34,980 nucleotides of DNA from an uncultured Acetobacteraceae bacterium. GTDB taxonomy: Bacteria; Pseudomonadota; Alphaproteobacteria; Acetobacterales; Acetobacteraceae. Shown piece by piece: positions 1 to 8,833 of this stretch. The position numbers and the translations under genes are program-made. The notes below the pieces were generated by a model. It had not been told where the DNA came from. It worked only from the letters and a program-made list of their open reading frames with translations, and did not search any database. Position 1 is the stretch's first letter. Each line of letters opens with the position of its first letter. The stretch lies in the NCBI GenBank assembly GCA_937858325.1, contig CALMAB010000712.1:1-34980 (forward strand), written 5' to 3'.

Positions 1-2
1 TC

Positions 3-143
3 AACCCGCCGAGCGGCTGCACTTTCCACCCGCGCTGCCCGCGGGCCAACGCGCGCTGCCGGGCGGAGGTGCCGAAGCACACGCGCGATGGGGACGTGCT
101 GGCGGCTTGCCATGCGGTGGAGGAGGGGCGGGAGGTAGGGTGA
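3..143 (+). CDS. Oligopeptide/dipeptide ABC transporter ATP-binding protein, C-terminal fragment (5' end outside window)
   Basis: Frame from position 3 reads [46 protein letters not shown], the Cys-containing C-terminal motif of DppD/DppF/OppD/OppF ATPases. Confidence 0.85.
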   Translation, partial: NPPSGCTFHPRCPRANARCRAEVPKHTRDGDVLAACHAVEEGREVG

Positions 144-199
144 GCGCTGGGTGCAGTCTCCTCCGCCTTGAAACCCAAGCTGATAGGTTATGCTTCCAC

Positions 200-664
200 A
201 TGAGCAGAGTGTGCGTCTCGGCACAAACAGGGGCGTCCGTTTATGTTTTCTCTGACGATCACTGCCCACCGCACGTGCACGCACGACACCGAAGGGATGG
301 ATGGGTCGCTCGGGTCGAGTTCTCGTTCGTCACGAACCACGTCCGATTGATGAGCGTCAACCCGGTGCAGAACGCCCCATCAGCGCGGATCATCGGGCAG
401 CTTCTGGAGGATGTGCGGGATGCCATACCTACCTGCCGCAATATGTGGTGGGCTATACAAGGCACGGTCTGCCTGACGAACCGATGGGCATCGCCGCCGC
501 TGATGGCGCACGCGATTATCATGAAACCGGAGCGGCGAGCGGGATATGTGCAGGTGAAAGGCGCGCAGTATCATCCGGCAAGCAACCAGTTGCTCATCTG
601 GTTTAAGAACGGAACGGAATTCACCATGGAAGCCGGAAGCGGGCTGGACGACGCCATATGGTAA
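200..664 (+). CDS. DUF4160-like protein
   Basis: ATG at 200 inside ORF 107..664; VYVFSDDHCPPHVHARHRRDGWVARVEFSF resembles the DUF4160 (D/E)H.PPH.HA motif; followed by an overlapping DUF2442-like gene. Confidence 0.7.
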   Translation: MSRVCVSAQTGASVYVFSDDHCPPHVHARHRRDGWVARVEFSFVTNHVRLMSVNPVQNAPSARIIGQLLEDVRDAIPTCRNMWWAIQGTVCLTNRWASPPLMAHAIIMKPERRAGYVQVKGAQYHPASNQLLIWFKNGTEFTMEAGSGLDDAIW

Positions 665-1095
665 TAGAGATTGTTGGTCAGAGCCTCAGCCGTGCCCTGG
701 ATGCTGGGCAGCGAGAGGCAGAAACGGAGTTCCGGGCGCGTTCGGTCCGCTACGACTCTGATCGCGATGCGGTCGAGATCATAACGACGCGAAACGTCGG
801 ATTCCTGGTGCCCCGGGTTTGGATCGGCTCCCTCGCTGCCCTTCGCCCGGACCAGCTCACCTTTTTGGATGTTTGGCCCGACGGTTCAGCCATCGAGTTG
901 GAAGCTTTGGATATACAGGTCAGCGTGCATGGACTGTTAAGCCAGGTACTGCCGGCAATTCTTCCAGCCAGCTTCCTTGCCGGGCTGTTTGGCAGCCGCG
1001 GCGGCAAATCCACATCCGATGCTAAAAAAGCTACGGCGCGCGAGAATGGCCGCAAGGGCGGGCGACCACGCAAGTCGGCTAAGTCTGTCGCGTGA
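658..1095 (+). CDS. DUF2442-like protein with basic C-terminal tail (ARENGRKGGRPRKSAK)
   Basis: Start overlaps the upstream stop (ATGGTAA); central region plus GRKGGRPRK tail typical of DUF2442 proteins paired with DUF4160. Confidence 0.7.
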   Translation: MVIEIVGQSLSRALDAGQREAETEFRARSVRYDSDRDAVEIITTRNVGFLVPRVWIGSLAALRPDQLTFLDVWPDGSAIELEALDIQVSVHGLLSQVLPAILPASFLAGLFGSRGGKSTSDAKKATARENGRKGGRPRKSAKSVA

Positions 1096-1185
1096 AGGGG
1101 CAAGCACGGGCAGTCACCCAACCCCATTTGCATCACTTCCGAACCAGCGCCTAATAAGGCCCGCTGCTACGAACAAGGGACAACG

Positions 1186-2763
1186 ATGCTGAACCGTAAG
1201 TTGGCGACCTTCCTGCTGGCCCTCGGGCTGAGCACGGCAACCGCCTCCGCCGCGACCTTCCGCTGGGCCAACGACGGCGACGCCAACTCCATGGACCCCT
1301 ATACCCGGAACGAGACGTTCCTGCTGAGCTTCACGCAGAACATCTACGACCCCCTGGTGCGCCGCAACCGCGAGCTGAAGGTCGAGCCGGCGCTGGCGGC
1401 GAGCTGGGAACAGCCGGACCCGCTGACCTGGCGCTTCCACCTGCGCCCGAACGTCAAGTTCCACGGCGGCGAGGCGTTCACCGCGGACGACGTGCTGTTC
1501 AGCTACCGGCGGGCGACCGGCCCGGGCAGCCAGATCAACGGCAACTTCTCGACGGTCAAAGAGGTAAAGAAGGTCGATGACCTGACCGTTGATGTCATCA
1601 CCAAGGCCCCCAACCCGATCTTCGTGCAGGAGATCACGCAGTGGGTCATCATGTCCAAGGCGTGGTGCGAAGCGCACAACGCCGTGCAGCCGACAGATCT
1701 CACGAAGACCAAGGAAGAGAACTACGCCACCCGCAACGCCAACGGCACCGGCCCCTTCGTCCTGGGCCTGCGCGAGCCGGACCGGCGCACCACGATGCGC
1801 AACAATCCGGCCTGGTGGGACAAGCCCGAGCACAACCTGACCGAGGTGACGTTCAACGTCATCTCCGCCGCCAACACCCGCGTTGCCGCCCTGCTGTCGG
1901 GCGACGTGGACATGATCTACACCGTGCCGCCGCAGGACATGGACCGGATCAGCCGCACCCCGGGCCTCAAGCTCGCGGTCGGGCCGGAGCTGCGCACGAT
2001 CTTCTTCGGGTTCGACCAGTCGCGGCCGGAACTGCTGAAATCGGACGTGAAGGGCAAGAACCCGTTCCAGGACGCGCGCGTGCGCCGGGCGTTCAACATG
2101 GCGGTGGATGCCAAGGCGATCCAAAGCCGGGTCATGCGCAACCAAAGCCACCCGACCGGCCTGATGTACGGACCCGGCGTCAACGGCTATACCGCCGAGT
2201 CCGACGTGCGCATCCCCTACGACCCCGACGGCGCCAAGAAGCTGCTGGCGGAGGCCGGCTATCCCAATGGCTTCGGCGTCACGCTCGACTGCCCGAACGA
2301 CCGCTACATCAACGACGAGGCGATCTGCCAAGCGGTCACCAACATGCTGGCCCGCATCGGCATGAAGATCACCCTGAACGCGCAGACCCGGCTGCAGTAC
2401 TTCGCGCAGATCTCCAACCCGGACTACCACACGAGCTTCTACATGCTCGGCTGGACGCCGACCACCTACGACGCGCTGAACAGCCTGTTCAACCTGGCGG
2501 GCACGCGCAACGGCGTGCGCGGGGTGTTCAACGACGGCGGCTGGTCGAACCAGGAGTTCGACGGCCTGCTCGATCAGATGACCGTCGAAACCGACCCGGC
2601 CAAACGCCAGCAGCAGATCGAGCGCGCGTCCAAGATCATCCACGACGAGGCGGCGTTCATCCCGCTGCACCAGCAGACCGTTGTTTGGGCCTACCGCAGC
2701 AACGTCGAACTGCGGCAGGGGGCGGACAACTTTTTCCCGCTGCGCTACGTGACCGTGAAGTAG
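1186..2763 (+). CDS. ABC transporter substrate-binding protein, family 5 (peptide/dipeptide type)
   Basis: 525 aa; signal peptide; FRWANDGDANSMDPY, WRFHLRPNVKFHGGEAFTADDVLFSYRRA and DARVRRAFNMAVD are SBP_bac_5 motifs. Confidence 0.93.
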   Translation: MLNRKLATFLLALGLSTATASAATFRWANDGDANSMDPYTRNETFLLSFTQNIYDPLVRRNRELKVEPALAASWEQPDPLTWRFHLRPNVKFHGGEAFTADDVLFSYRRATGPGSQINGNFSTVKEVKKVDDLTVDVITKAPNPIFVQEITQWVIMSKAWCEAHNAVQPTDLTKTKEENYATRNANGTGPFVLGLREPDRRTTMRNNPAWWDKPEHNLTEVTFNVISAANTRVAALLSGDVDMIYTVPPQDMDRISRTPGLKLAVGPELRTIFFGFDQSRPELLKSDVKGKNPFQDARVRRAFNMAVDAKAIQSRVMRNQSHPTGLMYGPGVNGYTAESDVRIPYDPDGAKKLLAEAGYPNGFGVTLDCPNDRYINDEAICQAVTNMLARIGMKITLNAQTRLQYFAQISNPDYHTSFYMLGWTPTTYDALNSLFNLAGTRNGVRGVFNDGGWSNQEFDGLLDQMTVETDPAKRQQQIERASKIIHDEAAFIPLHQQTVVWAYRSNVELRQGADNFFPLRYVTVK

Positions 2764-2775
2764 AAGGACCAGCCC

Positions 2776-4206
2776 ATGCGCAACGCCGAGCAAATCTGGC
2801 AGATCGTGGACGAGAAGCGCGCGGACTACACGGCGCTGGCCGACCGGGTGTGGGACACGCCGGAGCTGGCCTACGGCGAGCACCGCTCCGCCGCCGAGCA
2901 TTTGGCGATGCTGGAGCGTGAAGGCTTCCGCATCACCCGCGAGGTCGCCGGCATTCCCACGGCCATGATGGCGGAGGCCGGGGAAGGCGGCCCGGTGATC
3001 GCGATCCTCGGCGAGTACGATGCGCTGCCGGGCTTGAGCCAGGAGGCGGGGCTGGACGAGCCGCGCCCGGTGGAGGAGCAGGGCGGCGTCGGCCATGGCT
3101 GCGGCCACAACCTGCTGGGGTCGGCGGCGATGCTGGCGGCCTCCGCGGTCAAGGACTGGCTGGCGCAGTCCGGCGTGCCCGGCCGCGTGCGCTACTACGG
3201 CTGCCCGGCCGAAGAAGGGGGCGCGGCCAAGGGCTTCATGGTGCGCGCCGGCGCGTTCGCGGACGTGGACGTCGCGATCTCCTGGCACCCGGCCTCGTTC
3301 TCCGGCGTGAACGAGGCGGTGAGCCTCGCCAACACGCGGATCGACTTCACCTTCGTGGGCCGGGCCAGCCACGCCGCGGCGGCGCCGGACCTGGGCCGCA
3401 GCGCGCTGGACGCCGTGGAGCTGATGAACGTCGGCGTGAACTATCTGCGGGAGCACATGCCGGACGACGCGCGGGTGCATTACGCCTACCTGGACGCGGG
3501 CGGCATCGCGCCGAACGTGGTGCAGGCGCGGGCCAAGGTGCGCTATTTGATCCGCGCCCGGGACCTGGCGGGCCTGACCGCCCTGGTCGCGCGGGTGCGC
3601 AAGATCGCGGAGGGCGCGGCGCTGATGACGGAAACCACCGTCAGCGCGCAGACGGTCAGCGCCGTCAGCAACCTGATGGCCAACACGCCGCTGGAGCAGG
3701 CGATGCACGACAACTTCCAGCGCCTCGGCCCGCCCGGGTTCGACGACGCCGACCGCGCCTATGCCGAGCGCATCCGCGCCACGCTCACCGACGCCGACAT
3801 CGCCGCCGCCTTCGACCGCGCCGGGGTGCCTGTGCGGCGGGATCTCCCGATGTGCGACTTCGTGATCCCGTTCGGCGCCCGCGGCCGGGGCGGCAACGGC
3901 AGCACGGACGTGGGCGACGTGTCCTGGGTGGTGCCCACGGTGCAGGCGCGCGGCGCCACCTGCGCCGTGGGTACGCCGTTCCATTCCTGGCAGTTGACCG
4001 CGCAGGGCAAGAGTCCGGCGGCGCACAAGGGCCTCGTCCACGTCGCCAAGGTGATGGCGGGCACCGCGCTGGACGCCTTGCAGGACCCCGGGCTGATCGA
4101 GCGCGCCAAGGCGGACTTGGCGGAGCGCACCCGCGACACGCCGTACACGTCGCCGCTGCCCGACGACGTGCAGCCGCCGATCCAGGCCATGAGCCGCGGG
4201 GTGTAG
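2776..4206 (+). CDS. M20 family amidohydrolase, AbgB-like (p-aminobenzoyl-glutamate hydrolase type)
   Basis: 476 aa; ILGEYDALPGLSQ, GHGCGHNLLG, YYGCPAEEGGAAK, FVGRASHAAAAPDLGRSALDA. Confidence 0.9.
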   Translation: MRNAEQIWQIVDEKRADYTALADRVWDTPELAYGEHRSAAEHLAMLEREGFRITREVAGIPTAMMAEAGEGGPVIAILGEYDALPGLSQEAGLDEPRPVEEQGGVGHGCGHNLLGSAAMLAASAVKDWLAQSGVPGRVRYYGCPAEEGGAAKGFMVRAGAFADVDVAISWHPASFSGVNEAVSLANTRIDFTFVGRASHAAAAPDLGRSALDAVELMNVGVNYLREHMPDDARVHYAYLDAGGIAPNVVQARAKVRYLIRARDLAGLTALVARVRKIAEGAALMTETTVSAQTVSAVSNLMANTPLEQAMHDNFQRLGPPGFDDADRAYAERIRATLTDADIAAAFDRAGVPVRRDLPMCDFVIPFGARGRGGNGSTDVGDVSWVVPTVQARGATCAVGTPFHSWQLTAQGKSPAAHKGLVHVAKVMAGTALDALQDPGLIERAKADLAERTRDTPYTSPLPDDVQPPIQAMSRGV

Positions 4207-4217
4207 CCGGGTCCCGC

Positions 4218-5108
4218 TTAGCGCCCCGGCCCCATCCCGGTGATGGACGGCGACAGCGTGCGCGGGTCTCGCATCGGCCAGCGCCCGCTTTCCACATGCG
4301 CGAGGAACTGCCCGACCAGATGGTTGAACTGGTCAGGGTCCTCCAGATTGATGGTGTGCCCGCAGTTGGGCATCACCGACAGCGCCGCCGACGGGATCGT
4401 CTGCTTCATCAGCAGCGCCGGCTGCAGGCAGGGCCAATCCTCGTCGCCTGTCAGCACCAGCGTGGGGACGGTGAGCGCCCGCATCTGCTCCTGCAGGTCG
4501 TATAGCGACGGCCGTGCGCCCTGGACGCCAAGCTGGGTGTTGGCGGAGCCGAGGGCGCTGTGCTCGGCCAGGTGTCGGGTGAACTCGGCGAAGCCGCGGG
4601 GGTCCTTGTTCTCGAACTGCACGCGGGTCGGGCCTTGGGCATAGCGCGCGGCGAACGCCGCCATGCCGTCCCGCTTCAGGGCCTCACCGCTCGCGGCAGC
4701 CTCGGCCTTGAACCGGGCGGCCTGCGCCGGCTCGGCGCCGTAGCCGCAACCGGCGACCACCAAGGACACGGTTCGTCCTGGGTGGCGGAAGCCGAAGTGC
4801 AGGGTGGCGAACCCGCCCATGGACAGGCCGACGACATGGGCGCGCTCGATGCCGAGGTGGTCGAGCACCGCGGCGATGTCGTCCGCGGCGCGACCCTGCG
4901 AGTACTGCGCCGGGTCCTCCGGCACGGCGGAGGGCGGGTAGCCGCGGGCGTTGAAGGCAACCGCCCGGCGGCGCTGGCCGAAGTGCCGCAACTGCGGCTC
5001 CCAGCTTCGCAGGTCGCCGGCAAACTCGTGCACGAAGATGACCGGGGTGCCGGAGCCGGTTTCCTCATAATAAAGCGTCACATGGTCGTCCGTGGCGGCG
5101 TGCGGCAT
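4218..5108 (-). CDS. Alpha/beta fold hydrolase
   Basis: 296 aa; PVIFVHEFAGDLRSW, nucleophile elbow VVGLSMGGFATL, catalytic-His region MPNCGHTINLEDPDQFN. Confidence 0.92.
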   Translation of the reverse strand: MPHAATDDHVTLYYEETGSGTPVIFVHEFAGDLRSWEPQLRHFGQRRRAVAFNARGYPPSAVPEDPAQYSQGRAADDIAAVLDHLGIERAHVVGLSMGGFATLHFGFRHPGRTVSLVVAGCGYGAEPAQAARFKAEAAASGEALKRDGMAAFAARYAQGPTRVQFENKDPRGFAEFTRHLAEHSALGSANTQLGVQGARPSLYDLQEQMRALTVPTLVLTGDEDWPCLQPALLMKQTIPSAALSVMPNCGHTINLEDPDQFNHLVGQFLAHVESGRWPMRDPRTLSPSITGMGPGR

Positions 5109-5290
5109 GGCTGTGCGGTCCGTCGGTTGGGGGGCGGCACGGCTGCGCGCTGGGGCGCGCAGCCGTGCCCACCCAGTCCAGCACCCAGCCGCAGCCGTTG
5201 TCCACCGTCATCCCCCGCGGCGCCACGGCCCTCCTGACACGGACGCAGAACAGGTCCATGCTGGCTTTCAACCAACCGAGGGAGAGCGAG

Positions 5291-5722
5291 ATGCAACGTT
5301 CAATGCTGTTGCTGGGCGTCGCGTGCCTGTTCGGCAACGTCTTCTGGGGCGTCGCCCGCGCCGAAACGGTGCCGTTCAGCGCCACGCTGGCGGGCGCCAG
5401 CGAGGTGCCGCCCAAGACGAGCGCCGGCGCGGGAACGGCCACGGCCTCCTTGGACACCGCGACCAAGATGCTGACCTACGACGTGGAGTATTCCGGGCTG
5501 TCCGGCCCGGCCACCGCCGCGCATTTCCACGGCCCGGCCGAGCCTGGGGCGAACGCCGGGGTCGTCGTGCCGTTTCAAGCGCCGGCCAGCCCGATCAAAG
5601 GGACCGCCACGCTGACGGACGCGCAGATGGCCGACCTGATGGCGGGGAAGTGGTATGCCAATGTCCACACCGCCGCCAACCCGGCGGGCGAAATCCGGGG
5701 GCAGCTGACCCGCGCCAAGTGA
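5291..5722 (+). CDS. Secreted CHRD-domain protein
   Basis: ATG at 5291 inside ORF 5165..5722; signal peptide MQRSMLLLGVACLFGNVFWGVARA; FSATLAGASEVPP...AAHFHGPAEPGANAGVVVPF...WYANVHTAANPAGEIRGQL is a CHRD pattern. Confidence 0.88.
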   Translation: MQRSMLLLGVACLFGNVFWGVARAETVPFSATLAGASEVPPKTSAGAGTATASLDTATKMLTYDVEYSGLSGPATAAHFHGPAEPGANAGVVVPFQAPASPIKGTATLTDAQMADLMAGKWYANVHTAANPAGEIRGQLTRAK

Positions 5723-5863
5723 CGCGGACGGAGCTGCGGGCGGCCACAGGCCTTGGCCGCCCGGCATTTCGCACCCTCGGCGCGAAGAATCACATCGAAC
5801 TTTAACGCCCAGCCCGGGTTTGATGGGGCTACTTTCCTCTTTCCACCAGCAGGCGCCCCCCTC

Positions 5864-6928
5864 ATGCCGACCCCAAGCACACGAAGTCCCGGTCTCGCCG
5901 GCCACGGCGCGGGGCAGCTCGCCGCCGTGCACATCGACACCTACAATGCCGAGCTGCGCGACGAGGGCGGCTTCATCGGCGACCGCGCGAGCGGGCGGGC
6001 GTTCCGGGCCATCTTGGAGGACGGGCGGGAACGCGTGCGGGACGGCGACGATGACCCGGTCGGCAGCACGCCGAGCAAGGACATCAGCAAGAAGAAGCTC
6101 GACCGGATGGTGCAGGACGGCGACCCGGAAGCGGCGGGCGTGGTGCTCGGCACCATCGAGGAGTTCGCCCAGGAGTTCGCGACGGTGATCCGCCGCTTCA
6201 TGCGGCTCAAAGACTGGCGCGGCACGCAGCGCATCGTGGTCGGCGGCGGCCTGCGCGACAGCCGCATCGGCGAGCTGGCGATCGGCCGCACCGCGGTGCT
6301 GCTGAAAGGGTCGGAGCATGAGGTCGCCATGCAGCCGATCCGGCACCATCCCGACGAGGCCGGGCTGATCGGCTGCATCCACCTGGCGCCGTCATGGATC
6401 TTCTCGGGCCATGACAGCATCCTGGCGGTCGATATCGGCGGCTCCAACATCCGGGTCGGCATTGTCGGGCTGAACGTGCGCAAAGCCGCCGACCTGTCGC
6501 GGGCGGATGTGCTGATGTCGGAGCTGTGGCGCCATGCGGATGACCAGCCGGACCGGGAAGCGGCCGTCGCGCGCCTGGTCGGCATGTTGCAGGGCCTGAT
6601 CAAACGCGCCGGCAAGCAGGGGCTGAACCTGGCGCCGTTCATCGGCCTCGGCTGTCCCGGCCTGATCCGGGAGGACGGGTCGATCAAGAAAGGCGGGCAG
6701 AACCTGCCCGGCGATTGGGAGCACAAGAGCTTCAACCTGCCGCAGCTGCTGCGGGACGCCATCCCGAAGATCGATGGGCACGAGACGGTGGTGCTGATGC
6801 ACAACGACGCGGTGGTGCAGGGCCTGAGCGAGGTGCCGTTCATGCGCGACGTGGAGCGTTGGGGTGTCATGACCATCGGCACCGGGCTGGGCAACGCGCG
6901 CTTCACCAACAAGCCCGGCGCCGGGTAG
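5864..6928 (+). CDS. ROK-type (glucokinase-like) protein with long N-terminal extension and apparently no C-lobe
   Basis: ATG at 5864 inside ORF 5753..6928; ILAVDIGGSNIRVGIV, FIGLGCPGLI, MHNDAVVQGLSE, VMTIGTGLGNARF, then stop. Confidence 0.75.
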   Translation: MPTPSTRSPGLAGHGAGQLAAVHIDTYNAELRDEGGFIGDRASGRAFRAILEDGRERVRDGDDDPVGSTPSKDISKKKLDRMVQDGDPEAAGVVLGTIEEFAQEFATVIRRFMRLKDWRGTQRIVVGGGLRDSRIGELAIGRTAVLLKGSEHEVAMQPIRHHPDEAGLIGCIHLAPSWIFSGHDSILAVDIGGSNIRVGIVGLNVRKAADLSRADVLMSELWRHADDQPDREAAVARLVGMLQGLIKRAGKQGLNLAPFIGLGCPGLIREDGSIKKGGQNLPGDWEHKSFNLPQLLRDAIPKIDGHETVVLMHNDAVVQGLSEVPFMRDVERWGVMTIGTGLGNARFTNKPGAG

Positions 6929-6947
6929 CGCCGGGCCGCCGGAGCCG

Positions 6948-8642
6948 TCAGCCCGACGCGAACTTGAGCAGGCTGCCCATCGTGCGGATCGGCTGCCCGC
7001 CGATCACCGGCTCCCAATTTGGGTTCTGCCGCAGATAGGAGCGCCCGTCCGCGGCCAGCAAGCCGATCAGCGTTTCGGCGACGATCCTTCGACCCACAGC
7101 GCCGAGCCGCACCGGCTCCGCATTGCCTTTGCCGCCGGCTGCGGTGGCGCGGGTGAGCCATTCGTATTGCGCTTCCGCCAGCACGTAGTACCAGAGCGGC
7201 GCGCTGCCTGCGAAGCTCGGGTCGATATCGACGAGCTTGGGGCTGCTCGCCAGCTCACCCGTGATGGCCTTGCCGACGAAAAGCTGCTCGTCGGGCACGC
7301 GCGGGACGCCCATCGCGTCGGCGACCGCTTGCCCGCTCGGCAGCTCCATCGACATCCCGCGCAGCAGGTTGCGGGCCGCCAGGTTGGCCGGGTTGCGTTC
7401 GGGATCGACCGGCTTGGCCTGCAGTTGCTCCACGGTGAGCGGCGGCGAGGCGGGAACGGTTGTCGAGAACTCGGGCAGGAAGCCGAGCGGGTTCACCAGC
7501 GACGTGTCGATCTTGTAGGCCGGCTGCACGCGCCGGGCGCCCCCCCGCTCGCCGGACCCGTCGATGTCGAAGTAAAGGCTCCAGTCGATGGCCCATTGCT
7601 TGGGGAACGTATCAAAACCGTTGAGGCCGCGCGTCTGCACCCCGGCGAAGATGAAGAACCGCCCTTGCAGGCCGCGCTCGATCTCGTCCGGCGTCGCCAG
7701 CAGCGGGTTGTCGCCGCCGTGGAGCTGGGTGTTCAGGCGATAGATCGGCCGGACCATCGAATGGCCGAAGCGGTAGGCCGCGGCAGAGAACTCGATGGGC
7801 ATGAACGCGTCGTTCCGGGGCTTGTAGAATTGCAGCCTCGGCTCCTTGTCCCAGGCTCGCCGGGCTTCCAGCCGGTAGGGCAGGATGTGGTCCACCACTT
7901 CCTCGCCGCAGATGCGAACCAGGAAGTCGTTGACCACGATCCACTGGTAGTGCCAGCGGACGAGCTGCTGCACTTCCGCGAAGGCAAGCCCCGGGTTGAG
8001 GTCGGCCAGGCGGTTGTGGAACTGCAGCATCGTGGAGTGCAGCTGCGAGACGATGACGTTCTCGTCGTTCCGGGGATCGCCGATCAACGCGCGCTTGGCG
8101 CGGGACGGGTCCTCGGGATCGTCGTAGCGCGGCAGGTCGCGGCGCGGGCTGGGCTGGTCCAGCTCCAGCAGCGGCCGGCCGAGCCGGAACCGATTGCCGT
8201 CATACATGTAGGGTTGGTCGTTGGGACCCCGCCCATAGACCGAGTCCAGGTCCAGCCGGGGCGTGCGGAAATCCACCAGCGCGTCCGGGTCGTTCTGCTG
8301 CTGCAGGCTGGAGGCCGGGTCGAAGGTAATGTCATGGTCGATGAACTGGCCGAGGTAGGTGTAGCCTGCGGCGATGCCGCTGTTCTCCTCGTCGTCCTGC
8401 AGGATGGCGTCCGTTTCCGGGGAGGCGGTGGGAAGCTTGGGCGTGGTGTCCGTCGCTTCGGGCAGCGCCAGCATCGCGGCCCCCAGGGCGCGCAGCGCGT
8501 TTTCCGGCCAGGCGGCCGGCGGCAGGTTGCGGAACATGCGGCCGAAGCGGCCCTCGAACATGGAGGAGCGGCGGCGCATCGTGTCGCCGCGCACCCCGCC
8601 GCCGTGATTGCTGGACACAAGCTTGCTCATTCCCGCACTCAT
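6948..8642 (-). CDS. Animal-type heme peroxidase family protein
   Basis: 564 aa; YTYLGQFIDHDITFDPASSLQ, RTPRLDLDSVYGRGP, LIGDPRNDENVIVSQLHSTMLQFHNRLAD, FSAAAYRFGHSMVRPIYRLN. Confidence 0.92.
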   Translation of the reverse strand: MSAGMSKLVSSNHGGGVRGDTMRRRSSMFEGRFGRMFRNLPPAAWPENALRALGAAMLALPEATDTTPKLPTASPETDAILQDDEENSGIAAGYTYLGQFIDHDITFDPASSLQQQNDPDALVDFRTPRLDLDSVYGRGPNDQPYMYDGNRFRLGRPLLELDQPSPRRDLPRYDDPEDPSRAKRALIGDPRNDENVIVSQLHSTMLQFHNRLADLNPGLAFAEVQQLVRWHYQWIVVNDFLVRICGEEVVDHILPYRLEARRAWDKEPRLQFYKPRNDAFMPIEFSAAAYRFGHSMVRPIYRLNTQLHGGDNPLLATPDEIERGLQGRFFIFAGVQTRGLNGFDTFPKQWAIDWSLYFDIDGSGERGGARRVQPAYKIDTSLVNPLGFLPEFSTTVPASPPLTVEQLQAKPVDPERNPANLAARNLLRGMSMELPSGQAVADAMGVPRVPDEQLFVGKAITGELASSPKLVDIDPSFAGSAPLWYYVLAEAQYEWLTRATAAGGKGNAEPVRLGAVGRRIVAETLIGLLAADGRSYLRQNPNWEPVIGGQPIRTMGSLLKFASG

Positions 8643-8833
8643 TTGTCTCTCCCCGGCATTGGTTGACCTTGCGCTCTGCCGCGCCGACAGTGGTTTGGGC
8701 CGGTTTGACGGATGACGCTGTGACCTTGGTCACGTTGTCGGGTCGTCAGTGCCGTTTGGCAGGCCGTCGCGGTCAGCGTTGCTGATCCGTCAACCCGCGC
8801 CATATCCTGGCAAGGCAGCGGAACGGTCTAGCC

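Noticed and set aside
1114-4041. 975-aa minus-strand ORF
   Set aside because: Antisense to the binding-protein and amidohydrolase genes; low-complexity Arg/His/Gly/Val-rich translation typical of a high-GC shadow frame
7167-8666. 499-aa plus-strand ORF
   Set aside because: Antisense to the heme peroxidase gene, no motifs
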